Shown here: piece after piece, positions 8,960-17,504 of the stretch
Numbering within the stretch: the first letter of the stretch is position 1
Layout of the letters: each line of letters opens with the position of its first letter
Assembly (NCBI RefSeq): GCF_028369105.1
Contig: NZ_JAQNDO010000001.1
Coordinates: 4,618,501 to 4,682,500, forward strand
Source of the DNA: Polyangium mundeleinium
GTDB taxonomy: Bacteria; Myxococcota_A; Polyangia; Polyangiales; Polyangiaceae
Reading direction: 5' to 3'
DNA: 64,000 bases
Notes under the pieces: generated by a model
Told to the model about the DNA's origin: nothing
What the model saw: the letters and a program-made list of their open reading frames with translations, nothing else
Database searches by the model: none
Translations under genes and position numbers: made by a program

Positions 8960-9540
8960 ATGGCCCCGAGGATCTCCATCGGCACATGGTCGTCGCGCAG
9001 CTTGCTCCGACGGCGGATGGGGTCGGACGTGAGGTCGACGCGCGTGAGGTCCGAGAGGTCGAAGACCTGGCCGTTCGGCTTGGGATGCTTGGAATCGGAC
9101 AGGGGAAGACGCCTCCTCGCATGCGGGGGGCCTCGGGCCGTCCTGTCGCACGGCGTGATGGCTGCGCGCGTGTGGAAGGAGGTCGTGTCTTCAAGCTTCG
9201 AGGCCGAGCAAGAAGGCGACGGGGACGTGTGCTTGGGGGGGAGGGGGCGAAGGGGGGACGAGGCGGGGCCGAGTCTCCGGACACACGAGGGCGTGGCGTG
9301 GGAGAGGAGGCGGTGTGGCCGGCGGGAGGCGGGGGCGAGGGGGAGAGGAGACGACCCCGTTGGGTCGACGGACGCGCGAATTGGGCGAGGGTGACGAGGG
9401 CGTGCCCGACGACCTACGGCCCCGTCGCTGCGTGGGATGGAGGCGTCGTGCTTCGACGGTGAGGACGTCGCATCAGGACACGACGTCACGAGGGCAGAGA
9501 CGAGGCCCAAACCGTCGCCGCTCATCTGGGAAGCGCCGTG
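8960..9540. other. Intergenic region with G-rich tract and a coding-like stretch
   Basis: I see no confident gene here. On the minus strand from 9102 to about 8960 the frame has very high GC at third positions and a natural-looking sequence (CTG at 9102, then SDSKHPKPNGQVFDLSDL, TRVDLTSDPIRRRSKLRDD). CTG is the only candidate start, 9 bases after GAGGAGG, and the frame runs on through the terminator, so this may be a decayed gene end. At 9235-9262 there are four runs of four or more G, a possible G-quadruplex on the plus strand. The 9300-9530 stretch shows nothing recognisable. Confidence 0.4.
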
Positions 9541-9846
9541 CCGGGGCTCTGCCCCGGTCCCCGCGGGGGGCTGTCCGCCCCCTCGACCCCGGACCAGGCA
9601 CAGCCTGGACCGAGGGTTGAAAAACTGCGCTCCGCGCAGTTTTTCAAACGGGCCGACGAAGGACCCAGGTTGCCAGCCGAAGCCACAGCGCGGCTGTCTT
9701 GGCGGGCAACGTCGTTGGTGGTCTTGACCCGGGCCTGTTCGATGAACTGCGCATCGCGCAGTTCATCGACCTTGGGTCCAGCCCCTGGCTGGTCCGGGGT
9801 GCAGGGGGCGGATAGCCCCCTGCTGGGGCCTGGGGCAAAGCCCCAG
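9541..9846. repeat. Inverted pair of ~100 bp hairpin-rich repeats
   Basis: The left arm (about 9541-9638) and the right arm (about 9739-9846) are inverted copies of one element, roughly 80 % alike by eye. Each contains, from the outer edge inward, a GGGGCTYTGCCCC hairpin, a GGGGGCTRTCCGCCCCC palindrome, ACCCCGGACCAG, a CTGGACC block, and an inner hairpin around ACTGCGC..GCGCAGT. About 100 bp of non-repeated sequence lies between. The outer edge of the right arm ends 2 bp before the stop of the hydrolase gene (9848), so it may serve as that gene's terminator. No transposase is present; a REP-doublet- or MITE-like element is the closest description. Confidence 0.75.
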
Positions 9847-9847
9847 C

Positions 9848-12826
9848 TCAATTCCAGTCGATGCCGAAGAAGCCGCCGTCGAGCGCGACGCGCCGGTCGA
9901 GCACGTGGCCCCCCCGCTGCACCGTGATGCGTCCGTCATAGACGACGAAATCGGGGGCGAAGCGCGGGAGGTGGCGGCTCGCGAGCGTGCCCGCGGAGCC
10001 CACGCCCGCGTGCACGACGACGTATTCGTCCGGGTTTCGCGGGTGCGGATGAATGAAGGAGACGCCGACGTCCTCGCCCTCGTGCCGTTTGCCGCGGAAC
10101 GTGAGCGCGGAAGGTTCGAAGCGCACGGGGAGCGCGCTTTCGAGCAGCGCGGTGACGCGGTTCGAGCGGGTGTTTCCGATGAGGACGAGGCTGCGTGTAT
10201 CGATCTCGGCGTCGGTGATCTCGACGTCGGATTTCACCGGGAAGCGGGCCGCAAAGGTGTCGAAGGAGGCGAAATGCTCCGCGACGAGGCGGTTCGTCTC
10301 GATCTGCGCGGGATCCTGGGTGCCGTAGACGACGAGGCGGCCGTGGCGATCGATGTCGTCGAGCGGGCCCGAGACGCCGGCGCGCTTGCGCCCTTTGCGT
10401 GAAGGCTCCTCGGGCACGCGGACGAACGCGCCGTCCTTCTTGACGAGCCAGAGCATCCCGGCCGCGAAAGGCCCCTCGATGGCCGCGCCGTCCACGGCCA
10501 CACCCGCCCCTTCGCGCAGCGCGAGCTGGGACAGGTCCAGGGCAAACGACTCCACGTTGCGGGTCTTCACCGTGACGCCGTCCGCCTTCGAATGGCGCGC
10601 GTCGATCTCGGCGAATTTGTCCTCGGCCTCCATGCCGAGCAAGCGCACCCAATGCGCCCGATCGTACCGCCACTCGCCCGTGACGAACCGGACGCGCTCG
10701 GGCGCCTTCGGCCGTCGATGCGATTTGAGCCATCCGATCATGTCGCCATCCTCGTAGCCGTAATCCCATACGTTGTGGTCGAGGTCCTCCTGGACGTCGA
10801 ATTTGTAGGGATAGCCGAGGGAGCGATACCGATCGGCGACGAGCTGGGAGCGCGTGGGATCGTCCTTTCCGCCGTGGACGATGAAGAGCGGCACATGCTG
10901 GCCATTCTCGGCCCAGTTTACGATGTACCGTTTGGCGAGGAGGACGTTTTCCCAGGGCGTGTGCGGGGCTTTTCGGATGCTCTCCCAGCCGAGCAGGTTC
11001 GGGTAGCCGCAGAGCGGGGCCGCGGCGGAGAAGAGGTCCGGGTAGTGGAAGGGAAGGTAAAACGCGACCGTGCCGCCGAGGGAGTAGCCGGTGATGGAGA
11101 TGCGGCGCTCGTCGATGGGGAAATGGGCGCGGACCTCGGCGACGGCCCGGAGGACGTCGTCTTCGCCGAGGTGACGCTGCCCCGCATTGCCGAATTGCCA
11201 GGGCGCGACGAGGAAGGCGCCGAAATCAGGCAGGCCCGAGAAATGGCGAGCTTCGAGCAAGCCATTGAAGCCTGCCTCGGGCGCCTCGCCGACGACGACC
11301 CGCAGCGCGATCTCGGGGCGATTGCCGAGCCCATGGGAAGCGACGACGAGCGGGAGCGGTTTTCCCCCAGGGCGATAGGCCCGCGGGACGAAAAGGACGT
11401 ACGGCTGGAGGCGGCCGTCGAGCGGGCTGCGATAGGCGCGGCGCTGAATGCCGAACCGGCCGGCATACGGGCTCTCGCCTTTTTCGAGCGAGGCGAGGAG
11501 GGACTCGGCTTCCTCGGTCTGGCGCTTGATCCAGGAGATGTCGGGATCGTTTTGCGCGAGGTTGTCGACGAGGCCGTCGATGTGGGCGATCAAGCTGTCT
11601 TTTTCGCCGCGCGTGGCCGAGGAGCTCTCGATGGTCTCGCGTTTGTCCGTGAGCGCGAGGACGCGTTTTTGGAGAGAGCCGCGGTATACGAGCGGGATCT
11701 TCTGCTCGGTCCCGGGCGTCGCGCCGAGGCGGAGCCGGAGTTCATTTGCCCCGGTTTTTTCGAAGGGAATCGAGAGGGAAATCGCCCCCTCGGGGGTGCC
11801 GAGCGAGGCGGCAGGCAAGGAGCCCTCGGCCAGCGGGCGGCCCGGGCCTTTTTCGGGCGCGAGCTCGGCGCGGTAGGGGAGATCCAGGGGTTTGCGCGGG
11901 CCGAGGCCGAGCCACGCCGGCCGCACGGAGACGTCGAATCCCGTGGCCGTGGGCTTTTTCTGGATCTCGGCGCGCAGAAGCTCGGCCGGCGTGCACGTGG
12001 CCTCGGGGGGCGTGGCGAAGAGCAGATCCGGAGCAGGGCCGCCGGAAGGGGAGCGGGCGCGGAGCCAGAAGCCCGTGGGCGCGGAGGTCGGCTGCTCGAC
12101 CTCGACGAGGATTCGATGGACGCCGCGATCGAGGTCGAGCGGGACACGCGTCTCGTCGCGGAAGGGCGCGGGATCGGCCTCGCGCGTGGCGTCGAAGACA
12201 CGTTTGCCGGCCACGGAGATCCGTACGCGGCCGGAGACGCCCGCGGCGAGGAGGATGCGCTGCGCGCGGCCGGAGACGAGGTGGCCCGAAAGGACGAAAT
12301 GGGTGGGCGGCTTCGGGCCTTTTTTCGAATCGGCCTTCTCGTGGACCTCGACGTAGCCGTCCTTCGCGCAGAGCGGGCGGGGCGCGGGCGGGGCGCCGGC
12401 GTCGGGGGGCGTCGTCGCTTCGGCCTCGGGCAAGGGGCCCGGGAGCGGACCCACGGCGCTCCACGCGTCGAGCCAGCCTTCCCCCTGGGGCGCGAGGAGC
12501 GCCTCCCGCGCAAGCCCGACCGGCGGATTCTCCTGGGCGCGGAGCGAGACGCAGCCGGCGCCGAGGCAGGTCGACCCCTCGCCGCAGCGCTCCTCGACCC
12601 AGCGTTCGCCGCCCTGGCAAACGAGCGCGACCTCCTCAGAGGTGCACCGACCCTCGCCGGGCGTGCAGACGGCGCCCGGCGCGGCGTCGGGGACCGCGGG
12701 GGACTGCGCGGAGGGCTCGGCGCGCGGAGGCGGGCGCTGCTCGACGCCATGTTCGGCCGGCGGGCGGCAAGCCGAGGGCCCGGCGAGGGCGGCGAGCACG
12801 AGCGGGAGGAGGAGCCGAGGGCGCAT
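9848..12826 (-). CDS. Large exported alpha/beta hydrolase (PHB-depolymerase/prolyl-oligopeptidase-like)
   Basis: A 992-residue protein. Residues 1-20 (MRPRLLLPLVLAALAGPSAC) are a signal peptide with an imperfect lipobox (PSAC). A Cys-rich segment follows at ~50-95 (CTPGEGRC, CQGGERW, CGEGSTCLGAGC), then beta-rich regions. The hydrolase lies near the middle: LPLVVASHGLGN (oxyanion strand), ISITGYSLGGTVAF with the nucleophile Ser of GYSLGG, PLFIVHGGKDDPT with the acid, and DLDHNVWD with the probable His. This order fits secreted esterases/depolymerases. The C-terminal ~300 residues have a second domain (FVTGEWRYDRAHWVRL ... SLVLIGNTRSNRVTALL) also found beside such hydrolases. Substrate unknown; a polymer is plausible from export and size. 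It is transcribed divergently from 13083. Confidence 0.75.
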   Translation of the reverse strand: MRPRLLLPLVLAALAGPSACRPPAEHGVEQRPPPRAEPSAQSPAVPDAAPGAVCTPGEGRCTSEEVALVCQGGERWVEERCGEGSTCLGAGCVSLRAQENPPVGLAREALLAPQGEGWLDAWSAVGPLPGPLPEAEATTPPDAGAPPAPRPLCAKDGYVEVHEKADSKKGPKPPTHFVLSGHLVSGRAQRILLAAGVSGRVRISVAGKRVFDATREADPAPFRDETRVPLDLDRGVHRILVEVEQPTSAPTGFWLRARSPSGGPAPDLLFATPPEATCTPAELLRAEIQKKPTATGFDVSVRPAWLGLGPRKPLDLPYRAELAPEKGPGRPLAEGSLPAASLGTPEGAISLSIPFEKTGANELRLRLGATPGTEQKIPLVYRGSLQKRVLALTDKRETIESSSATRGEKDSLIAHIDGLVDNLAQNDPDISWIKRQTEEAESLLASLEKGESPYAGRFGIQRRAYRSPLDGRLQPYVLFVPRAYRPGGKPLPLVVASHGLGNRPEIALRVVVGEAPEAGFNGLLEARHFSGLPDFGAFLVAPWQFGNAGQRHLGEDDVLRAVAEVRAHFPIDERRISITGYSLGGTVAFYLPFHYPDLFSAAAPLCGYPNLLGWESIRKAPHTPWENVLLAKRYIVNWAENGQHVPLFIVHGGKDDPTRSQLVADRYRSLGYPYKFDVQEDLDHNVWDYGYEDGDMIGWLKSHRRPKAPERVRFVTGEWRYDRAHWVRLLGMEAEDKFAEIDARHSKADGVTVKTRNVESFALDLSQLALREGAGVAVDGAAIEGPFAAGMLWLVKKDGAFVRVPEEPSRKGRKRAGVSGPLDDIDRHGRLVVYGTQDPAQIETNRLVAEHFASFDTFAARFPVKSDVEITDAEIDTRSLVLIGNTRSNRVTALLESALPVRFEPSALTFRGKRHEGEDVGVSFIHPHPRNPDEYVVVHAGVGSAGTLASRHLPRFAPDFVVYDGRITVQRGGHVLDRRVALDGGFFGIDWN

Positions 12827-13082
12827 CGAAGGCGAAACTTGCCGCGTCCGCCCGGGAACGCCGGCCGTCCACGCGAGCCGGCACAGCTACCACGAGCCCC
12901 GCCCCGGACCAAGCCGGGCGCTCGGCCCCCGTCCCCCACGGAGCGATTTCAGCCTTCGTTCACTTTTGCCTGGTCCCCAAAACTTCCATCGCGGCCGTGC
13001 GTCGAATGCAGTGACCGTCGCCCTTCGGGCCGGGGGCTACACCGCCGGACCCGTGAACGTGGAGAAAGCGAGAAAACGAGCC

Positions 13083-13772
13083 ATGAAGAGCATTCCTCGA
13101 TCCAATGCAACGATGTCCTCGAGGGGAGCCCCGGGAACGCGTGAGGACGGCTCGGTGATGTTTTCGCTGAGCTCCCTCGTGGCCCAGGCCTCGAACGACG
13201 CACCCACGACGAAGGAGCCGAGCGCACGCGGAGACGACTCCGGACTCATCGATCTGAAGGCCCTTGCGGCCGAGGCGCAGAAGCCGGCCGAGCCCGTGCT
13301 CCCGCACGCGCCGATCTTCCCCTTCGGCGCGCCGGAGCCGGCGCCGCTCCCGGCCCCCGAGCCGAGCGCCGAGGTGGTCGCGACGCAGGCCCGCCGAGGG
13401 CCGTGGCTGGTCGCCGCCGTGGGCGCCATCCTGGTCTCGGCCATGGCGATCGGCGCCGCGAGCGCGCGCCCCAAGGCCGAGCCGATGACGCTGGGCGGTC
13501 GCGTCTCGCCCCATTTCGAGGTGGCCCTGAAGCGCGCCGCGACGCCGCCGGCGCCGCCCGCCGAGGTGAAGACGACGACGCCGCCCGCGAAGGAGGCGAC
13601 CGCGCCCGAGAAGACGAAGCCTTCGCAGCGGACGAGCGGGAACACGAACGTGAAATCGACCGATCCCAAGAAGACGGATCCGGTCGTCAAGGATCCGCCG
13701 CCGAAGCGCGAGACCTTGCCGCTCGAGGTCTGCGATCTCATGTGCCAGATGCGGAAGGCGACGCAGAAATGA
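13083..13772 (+). CDS. Hypothetical single-pass membrane protein
   Basis: A 229-residue protein of unknown function. A polar N-terminal segment holds EDGSVMFSLSSLVAQA and DDSGLIDLKALAAEA, short motifs of a kind that recur in myxobacterial proteins of this shape. A Pro-rich stretch is followed by one transmembrane helix at ~101-122 (GPWLVAAVGAILVSAMAIGAAS). The periplasmic part is Lys/Thr/Pro-rich (KTTTPPAKEATAPEKTKPS) and ends LEVCDLMCQMRKATQK with two Cys. Orientation is probably N-in. The start is uncertain: no strong ribosome-binding site precedes ATG 13083, and ATG 13113 or an upstream GTG could serve. The low-complexity tail suggests a spacer across the periplasm. Confidence 0.6.
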   Translation: MKSIPRSNATMSSRGAPGTREDGSVMFSLSSLVAQASNDAPTTKEPSARGDDSGLIDLKALAAEAQKPAEPVLPHAPIFPFGAPEPAPLPAPEPSAEVVATQARRGPWLVAAVGAILVSAMAIGAASARPKAEPMTLGGRVSPHFEVALKRAATPPAPPAEVKTTTPPAKEATAPEKTKPSQRTSGNTNVKSTDPKKTDPVVKDPPPKRETLPLEVCDLMCQMRKATQK

Positions 13773-13899
13773 CCGAGCGCCCGAGAGGGCATTGCGGCGG
13801 GAATGGGGCAGCTCGTTCCCGCCGCGCGTCGTTTCGAGCCGCAGGCCGCGAGCGCCGCTGACGCTTTACGATCGCGGCCCGCCTCCCCACCCTTCACGC

Positions 13900-14283
13900 A
13901 TGAACATTCCTCGCAGGTGGCAGCGCCGCGTCCGGGGAGCCTGGCGCGGCATCCAGCGCGCAGCCGGGCTCCTCTCGGCCGTGGCCGCAGCGGTGTGGCT
14001 CGTTCAAAAGGGGCGCCTCGGCGCCTCCGGCAGGCGCGTGGTCCGCACGAGGCCGAAGCAAGCCGACGAGCGCACGATACGGCGCATTGCCGAGGCGCAA
14101 GCAGGCGGCATCAGCAGCCAGGAGAGCGACGCCCGCTACGAGAGCGGCGAGCATCCGGGCGGCCTGCACGGCAAGGCCGTTCGCCCGCCGCCGGACGCCG
14201 AGATCTATGAGATCGACGAGCCGACCGACCGCACGCAGGCCCACCGCGGTTCGCGCCGGACGATGGCGTCGATGCGACGCTGA
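13900..14283 (+). CDS. Small hypothetical protein
   Basis: A 127-residue basic protein of unknown function. It starts MNIPRRWQRRVRGAWRGIQ, has one weak hydrophobic segment (AAGLLSAVAAAVWLVQKG) and a polar C-terminal half (SQESDARYESGEHPGG, DAEIYEIDEPTDR). Third codon positions are strongly GC-rich along the frame, which supports coding. No strong ribosome-binding site precedes ATG 13900. The reading frame on the opposite strand of the same stretch looks less natural, so I keep the plus-strand call with modest confidence. Downstream lies the membrane protein gene at 14343. Confidence 0.5.
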   Translation: MNIPRRWQRRVRGAWRGIQRAAGLLSAVAAAVWLVQKGRLGASGRRVVRTRPKQADERTIRRIAEAQAGGISSQESDARYESGEHPGGLHGKAVRPPPDAEIYEIDEPTDRTQAHRGSRRTMASMRR

Positions 14284-14342
14284 CGCAATTTCGAGGCGGG
14301 AGGGGGAGCGCGGGCAGGTACCATGCAGGCGGAGGTCCTGCC

Positions 14343-16091
14343 TTGCCCGATCCCGCGCCCCCCGCTGAATTGCCGGTGTCGCCGCCGACCCTGCGGCACG
14401 CGCCCGGCAAGAGCGCCGAGACGGCCCGACCCGCCGCTGCGCCGCCGACCCGCATCCTCGAGGTGTCGCCCACCGCCCGCCCGGCCGAGGCCCGCTCGGC
14501 GGTCCGCGGCGCGCTCCTCGTCGCGGTCCTCGTGATCGTGGCCTACGCCGGCGCGGTGTTGTTCTTCCGGTATGTCGCGCCGAACCGCCCGCAGTACGTG
14601 GCGGAGATCGGATCCGGGCTCGCGATCGGGATCGTGGTGTTTTTCCTGCACACGCTCATCGGCGGATCCGTCACGGAGTCGATGATGGTGGGCGAGGAGC
14701 GCTTCCGCGCGCTGCTCGGGTTCCTCGCGCTCATCGCGCCGTCGTTCGTGCGGTGGATCCTCTTCGCCTGCCTCGGCGGGATGCTCGTCGTCGCCTACCA
14801 GGATCTCGGGGAGTGGAGCTCGTCGTCGATCGCGCGGCTGCGGGTGCTCGGCGCGTGCGCGATGCCGGCGATCCTCGCGGTGTGCTCGGCGATGCTGGTC
14901 GAGCGGCGCTTCGCGCGCGGCGATTTCCGGCTGAAGGTGGGGTACGGAGCGGGCACGGCCATGCGGGATCGGATCGAGCTCCGCGAGAAGGTCGAGCGCA
15001 TGTGGGCCTACGAGAACGAGCTCATGCGCGAGTCGGTGCAACGCATGGCGCGGCACGCGACGATTTTCGGGTTCATCGCGTCGGCGATCCTCATTGCTTG
15101 CGGCGTGATCCTGCTCCGATACGCGCGGACCGAGAACGAGCTCCGGCACCTCGTCGCGCTCTCCGTGGGCTCGGCGTGCACCGTGTCGTTCACCCTGAAC
15201 CTCGGGCAAATCCTGTTTCGTTCGGCCAGCAACGATTCGACCGCGCGCATGATGGCGTTTGCGGCGCGTACATTGCTCATCGTGAGCGTGGCAACGGTGT
15301 TCCTCGGCGTGGCGCTGCTCTCCGGCCCGGGGGAGGCGAGCAGCACGGACAAGGGTTACCTGTTCCAGGGCTACAAGGGCGCGCTGATCGTGGGCGTGGC
15401 CGTCGCGCTGCTCGGCGAGCGCGTGCTGCGCGCCGTGACGGATCGGGCCGCGACGATCCTCGGCGTGGGGAACACGGCGCCGATCCGGGGCAGCGATCTC
15501 GGCATCATCGACGGGCTGAACGACGAGGACGTGGCGCGCCTGGCCGAGGAGCGGATCGATTCGGCGCACGCGCTCGCGTTCATGCCGACGCCGCGGATCT
15601 TCTTCAACACGACCTACAGCCTGCAGCGGATCTGCGACTGGCAGGATCAAGCGTTGCTCATCGCGCGGGTCGGCCGGACGAACGCGCAGCTCCTGCGCGA
15701 GCAGTACCTCGTGCGGGGCGCGATCGCGGCGCGGCAGCTCGCGCGCGAGATCGTAGGCCCGTCGCGGAGCGCGAGCTCGGCGTTGCGAGGGCCCACAGAG
15801 TCGTGGTCGGGCGAGCCGATCTCGGTCCCCTCGGAGCCGCAGGAGGACGAGCGGGACAGGCTCCGGGCGCTGGCGAAGGCGCTCGGCTTCACGGGGATCA
15901 ACCAGGCCGTGCTCGGTTTGCGGTGCCTCGTCGACGACGAGGAGATCGAGCGGCTCGAGGTGTTCAGCCGCTCGGTGCCGGTGTGGAAAGATGCGGGGAC
16001 CGAACACGTGCGCGACGAGGCGCCACGCGTCGAGCTCCCGGTGAACGAGGGCCGCCCCCCGGCGGGGCGGCCGCCGCACCGGGGGGAGTGA
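14343..16091 (+). CDS. Polytopic membrane protein of unknown function
   Basis: A 582-residue protein. After ~55 polar Pro/Ala-rich residues come about eight hydrophobic segments (LLVAVLVIVAYAGAVLFF, GLAIGIVVFFLHTLIGG, LGFLALIAPSFVRWILFA, ATIFGFIASAILIACGVILL, TLLIVSVATVFLGVALL and others) with a central helical linker (REKVERMWAYENELMRES). The C-terminal ~200 residues are soluble: DGLNDEDVARLAEERIDSAH, IFFNTTYSLQRICDWQDQA and GRTNAQLLREQYLVRG. I do not recognise the family. The start is TTG 14343, supported by GGAGG at 14331-14335 with a 7-base spacer; no ATG is better placed. It converges on der with a 6 bp gap. Confidence 0.7.
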   Translation: MPDPAPPAELPVSPPTLRHAPGKSAETARPAAAPPTRILEVSPTARPAEARSAVRGALLVAVLVIVAYAGAVLFFRYVAPNRPQYVAEIGSGLAIGIVVFFLHTLIGGSVTESMMVGEERFRALLGFLALIAPSFVRWILFACLGGMLVVAYQDLGEWSSSSIARLRVLGACAMPAILAVCSAMLVERRFARGDFRLKVGYGAGTAMRDRIELREKVERMWAYENELMRESVQRMARHATIFGFIASAILIACGVILLRYARTENELRHLVALSVGSACTVSFTLNLGQILFRSASNDSTARMMAFAARTLLIVSVATVFLGVALLSGPGEASSTDKGYLFQGYKGALIVGVAVALLGERVLRAVTDRAATILGVGNTAPIRGSDLGIIDGLNDEDVARLAEERIDSAHALAFMPTPRIFFNTTYSLQRICDWQDQALLIARVGRTNAQLLREQYLVRGAIAARQLAREIVGPSRSASSALRGPTESWSGEPISVPSEPQEDERDRLRALAKALGFTGINQAVLGLRCLVDDEEIERLEVFSRSVPVWKDAGTEHVRDEAPRVELPVNEGRPPAGRPPHRGE

Positions 16092-16097
16092 GCCGCG

Positions 16098-17504
16098 TCA
16101 ATCGCCGCGGCGGCGTCTCGGCTTGTACTTCACGCGGACCGGCACGCCCTCGAAGCCGAAGTTCTTGCGGAGCTGGTTCTGGACGTAGCGCTGGTAGCTG
16201 AAGTGGATCTGCTCGGGGGCGCTCGCCATGACCACGAAGAGCGGCGGTGAGGTCTCGGCCTGCGTGATGTAGTAGAGCCGCGGCGCGCGGCCGCCGGAGG
16301 TGGGCGGCGGGCGATGCTCGAGGACCTGCTCGAAGAAGCGGTTGAGCTCGCCGGTGGGCACGCGCGTGCGGAACGCCTGGGCGATGCGTGTGATCGTGGA
16401 GAGCAGGTTGCCCACGCCGCGGCCCGTCTTCGCGCTCATGGGCACGATGGGCGCCCACGGCACGAACGAGAGCTTGTCCCGCGCGTTCTCCTCGGCCTTC
16501 CCGAAGGCCTTCTTGTCGAGCAGGTCGGCCTTGTTGAGGCCGATGACGACGGCGCGGGCGCGATCGACGGCGAGGCCCAGGATCTTCGCGTCCTGCTCGG
16601 CCACGCCTTCGAACGCGTCGCTCAAGAGGACCACGACCTCGGCGCGCTCCATCGCGCGGATCGCGTGGAGCACGCTCACCGCCTCGACGACGCTGTCCTC
16701 CTTCGTGACCTTCGCCTTGCGCCGGATGCCGGCCGTGTCGATGAACAGGAACGAGTGCTTTCCCTTGGTGATGCGCGTGTCGATGGCGTCACGCGTGGTG
16801 CCGGGACGCGCGTCGACGAGGAGGCGCTCCTCGCCGAGCAGGCGGTTGATGAGCGAGGACTTGCCCGCGTTCGGGCGGCCCACGATCGCGACGCGGATGG
16901 CCTCGTCCGGCGCCGCGCCTTCCTCCGGCTCGGGCGGAGGAGGCGGCAGCGCGGCCGTGATCGCCGCCTCGAGCTCGTCGATGCGACGGCCGTGGAGGGC
17001 GGAGAAGGGGATGAGGTCACGCGCGCCGAGGCGGTAGAGATCGGAGAGCTCGAGCTCGGCGCGCTGGGAGTCGGCCTTGTTCGCGCAGTAGATGACGGGT
17101 TTGCCCGCGCGGCGGAGCAGATCGAGCTCGGCGTGGTCGGCCGGCGTCGGCGGCTGGCTCGCGTCGAGCACGCACACGATGACGTCGGCCTCGGTGATCG
17201 CGACGTCGATCTGGCGCTTGATCCCTTGCCGCATGGGATCGTCGCTCTCCGGATCGAAGCCGCCCGTGTCGACGAGCGTGTACCTACGTCCGCGGGACGT
17301 GACGTCGCTGTAGTGACGGTCGCGCGTGACGCCGGGCTCGTCGTGCACGATCGCGGTCTTCTTGCCGACGAGGCGGTTGAACAGGGTGCTCTTGCCGACG
17401 TTGGGGCGGCCGACGATCGCGACGATCGGCAGCGGAGCGCTCATCACCCGCGCGGGCGTCACGCCCCCGTCCGGCTGCTCGACTTGGTCTTCTTGCATCG
17501 TCAT
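16098..17504 (-). CDS. der: Ribosome assembly GTPase Der (EngA)
   Basis: A 468-residue double GTPase needed for 50S ribosomal subunit assembly. Both G domains are intact. The first has GRPNVGKS, DEPGVTRDR, DTGG and NKAD (residues ~32-160); the second has GRPNAGKSS, ARPGTTRD, DTAGIRRK and NKADLL (~205-345). The KH-like C-terminal domain follows (RLYYITQAETSPPLFVVM, then IHFSYQRYVQNQLR) and a basic tail KYKPRRRRGD. The length is close to the usual ~440-490. The start ATG 17502-17504 overlaps the era stop by 4 bp (ATGA), so der is translationally coupled to era. The first ~20 residues are polar and could be trimmed to a later Met. Confidence 0.95.
   Translation of the reverse strand: MTMQEDQVEQPDGGVTPARVMSAPLPIVAIVGRPNVGKSTLFNRLVGKKTAIVHDEPGVTRDRHYSDVTSRGRRYTLVDTGGFDPESDDPMRQGIKRQIDVAITEADVIVCVLDASQPPTPADHAELDLLRRAGKPVIYCANKADSQRAELELSDLYRLGARDLIPFSALHGRRIDELEAAITAALPPPPPEPEEGAAPDEAIRVAIVGRPNAGKSSLINRLLGEERLLVDARPGTTRDAIDTRITKGKHSFLFIDTAGIRRKAKVTKEDSVVEAVSVLHAIRAMERAEVVVLLSDAFEGVAEQDAKILGLAVDRARAVVIGLNKADLLDKKAFGKAEENARDKLSFVPWAPIVPMSAKTGRGVGNLLSTITRIAQAFRTRVPTGELNRFFEQVLEHRPPPTSGGRAPRLYYITQAETSPPLFVVMASAPEQIHFSYQRYVQNQLRKNFGFEGVPVRVKYKPRRRRGD

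Noticed and set aside
13894-14244. A minus-strand frame of 116 residues opposite the small protein at 13900
   Set aside because: It has a less natural composition and no ribosome-binding site, whereas the plus strand has GC-rich third positions and a better gene layout.
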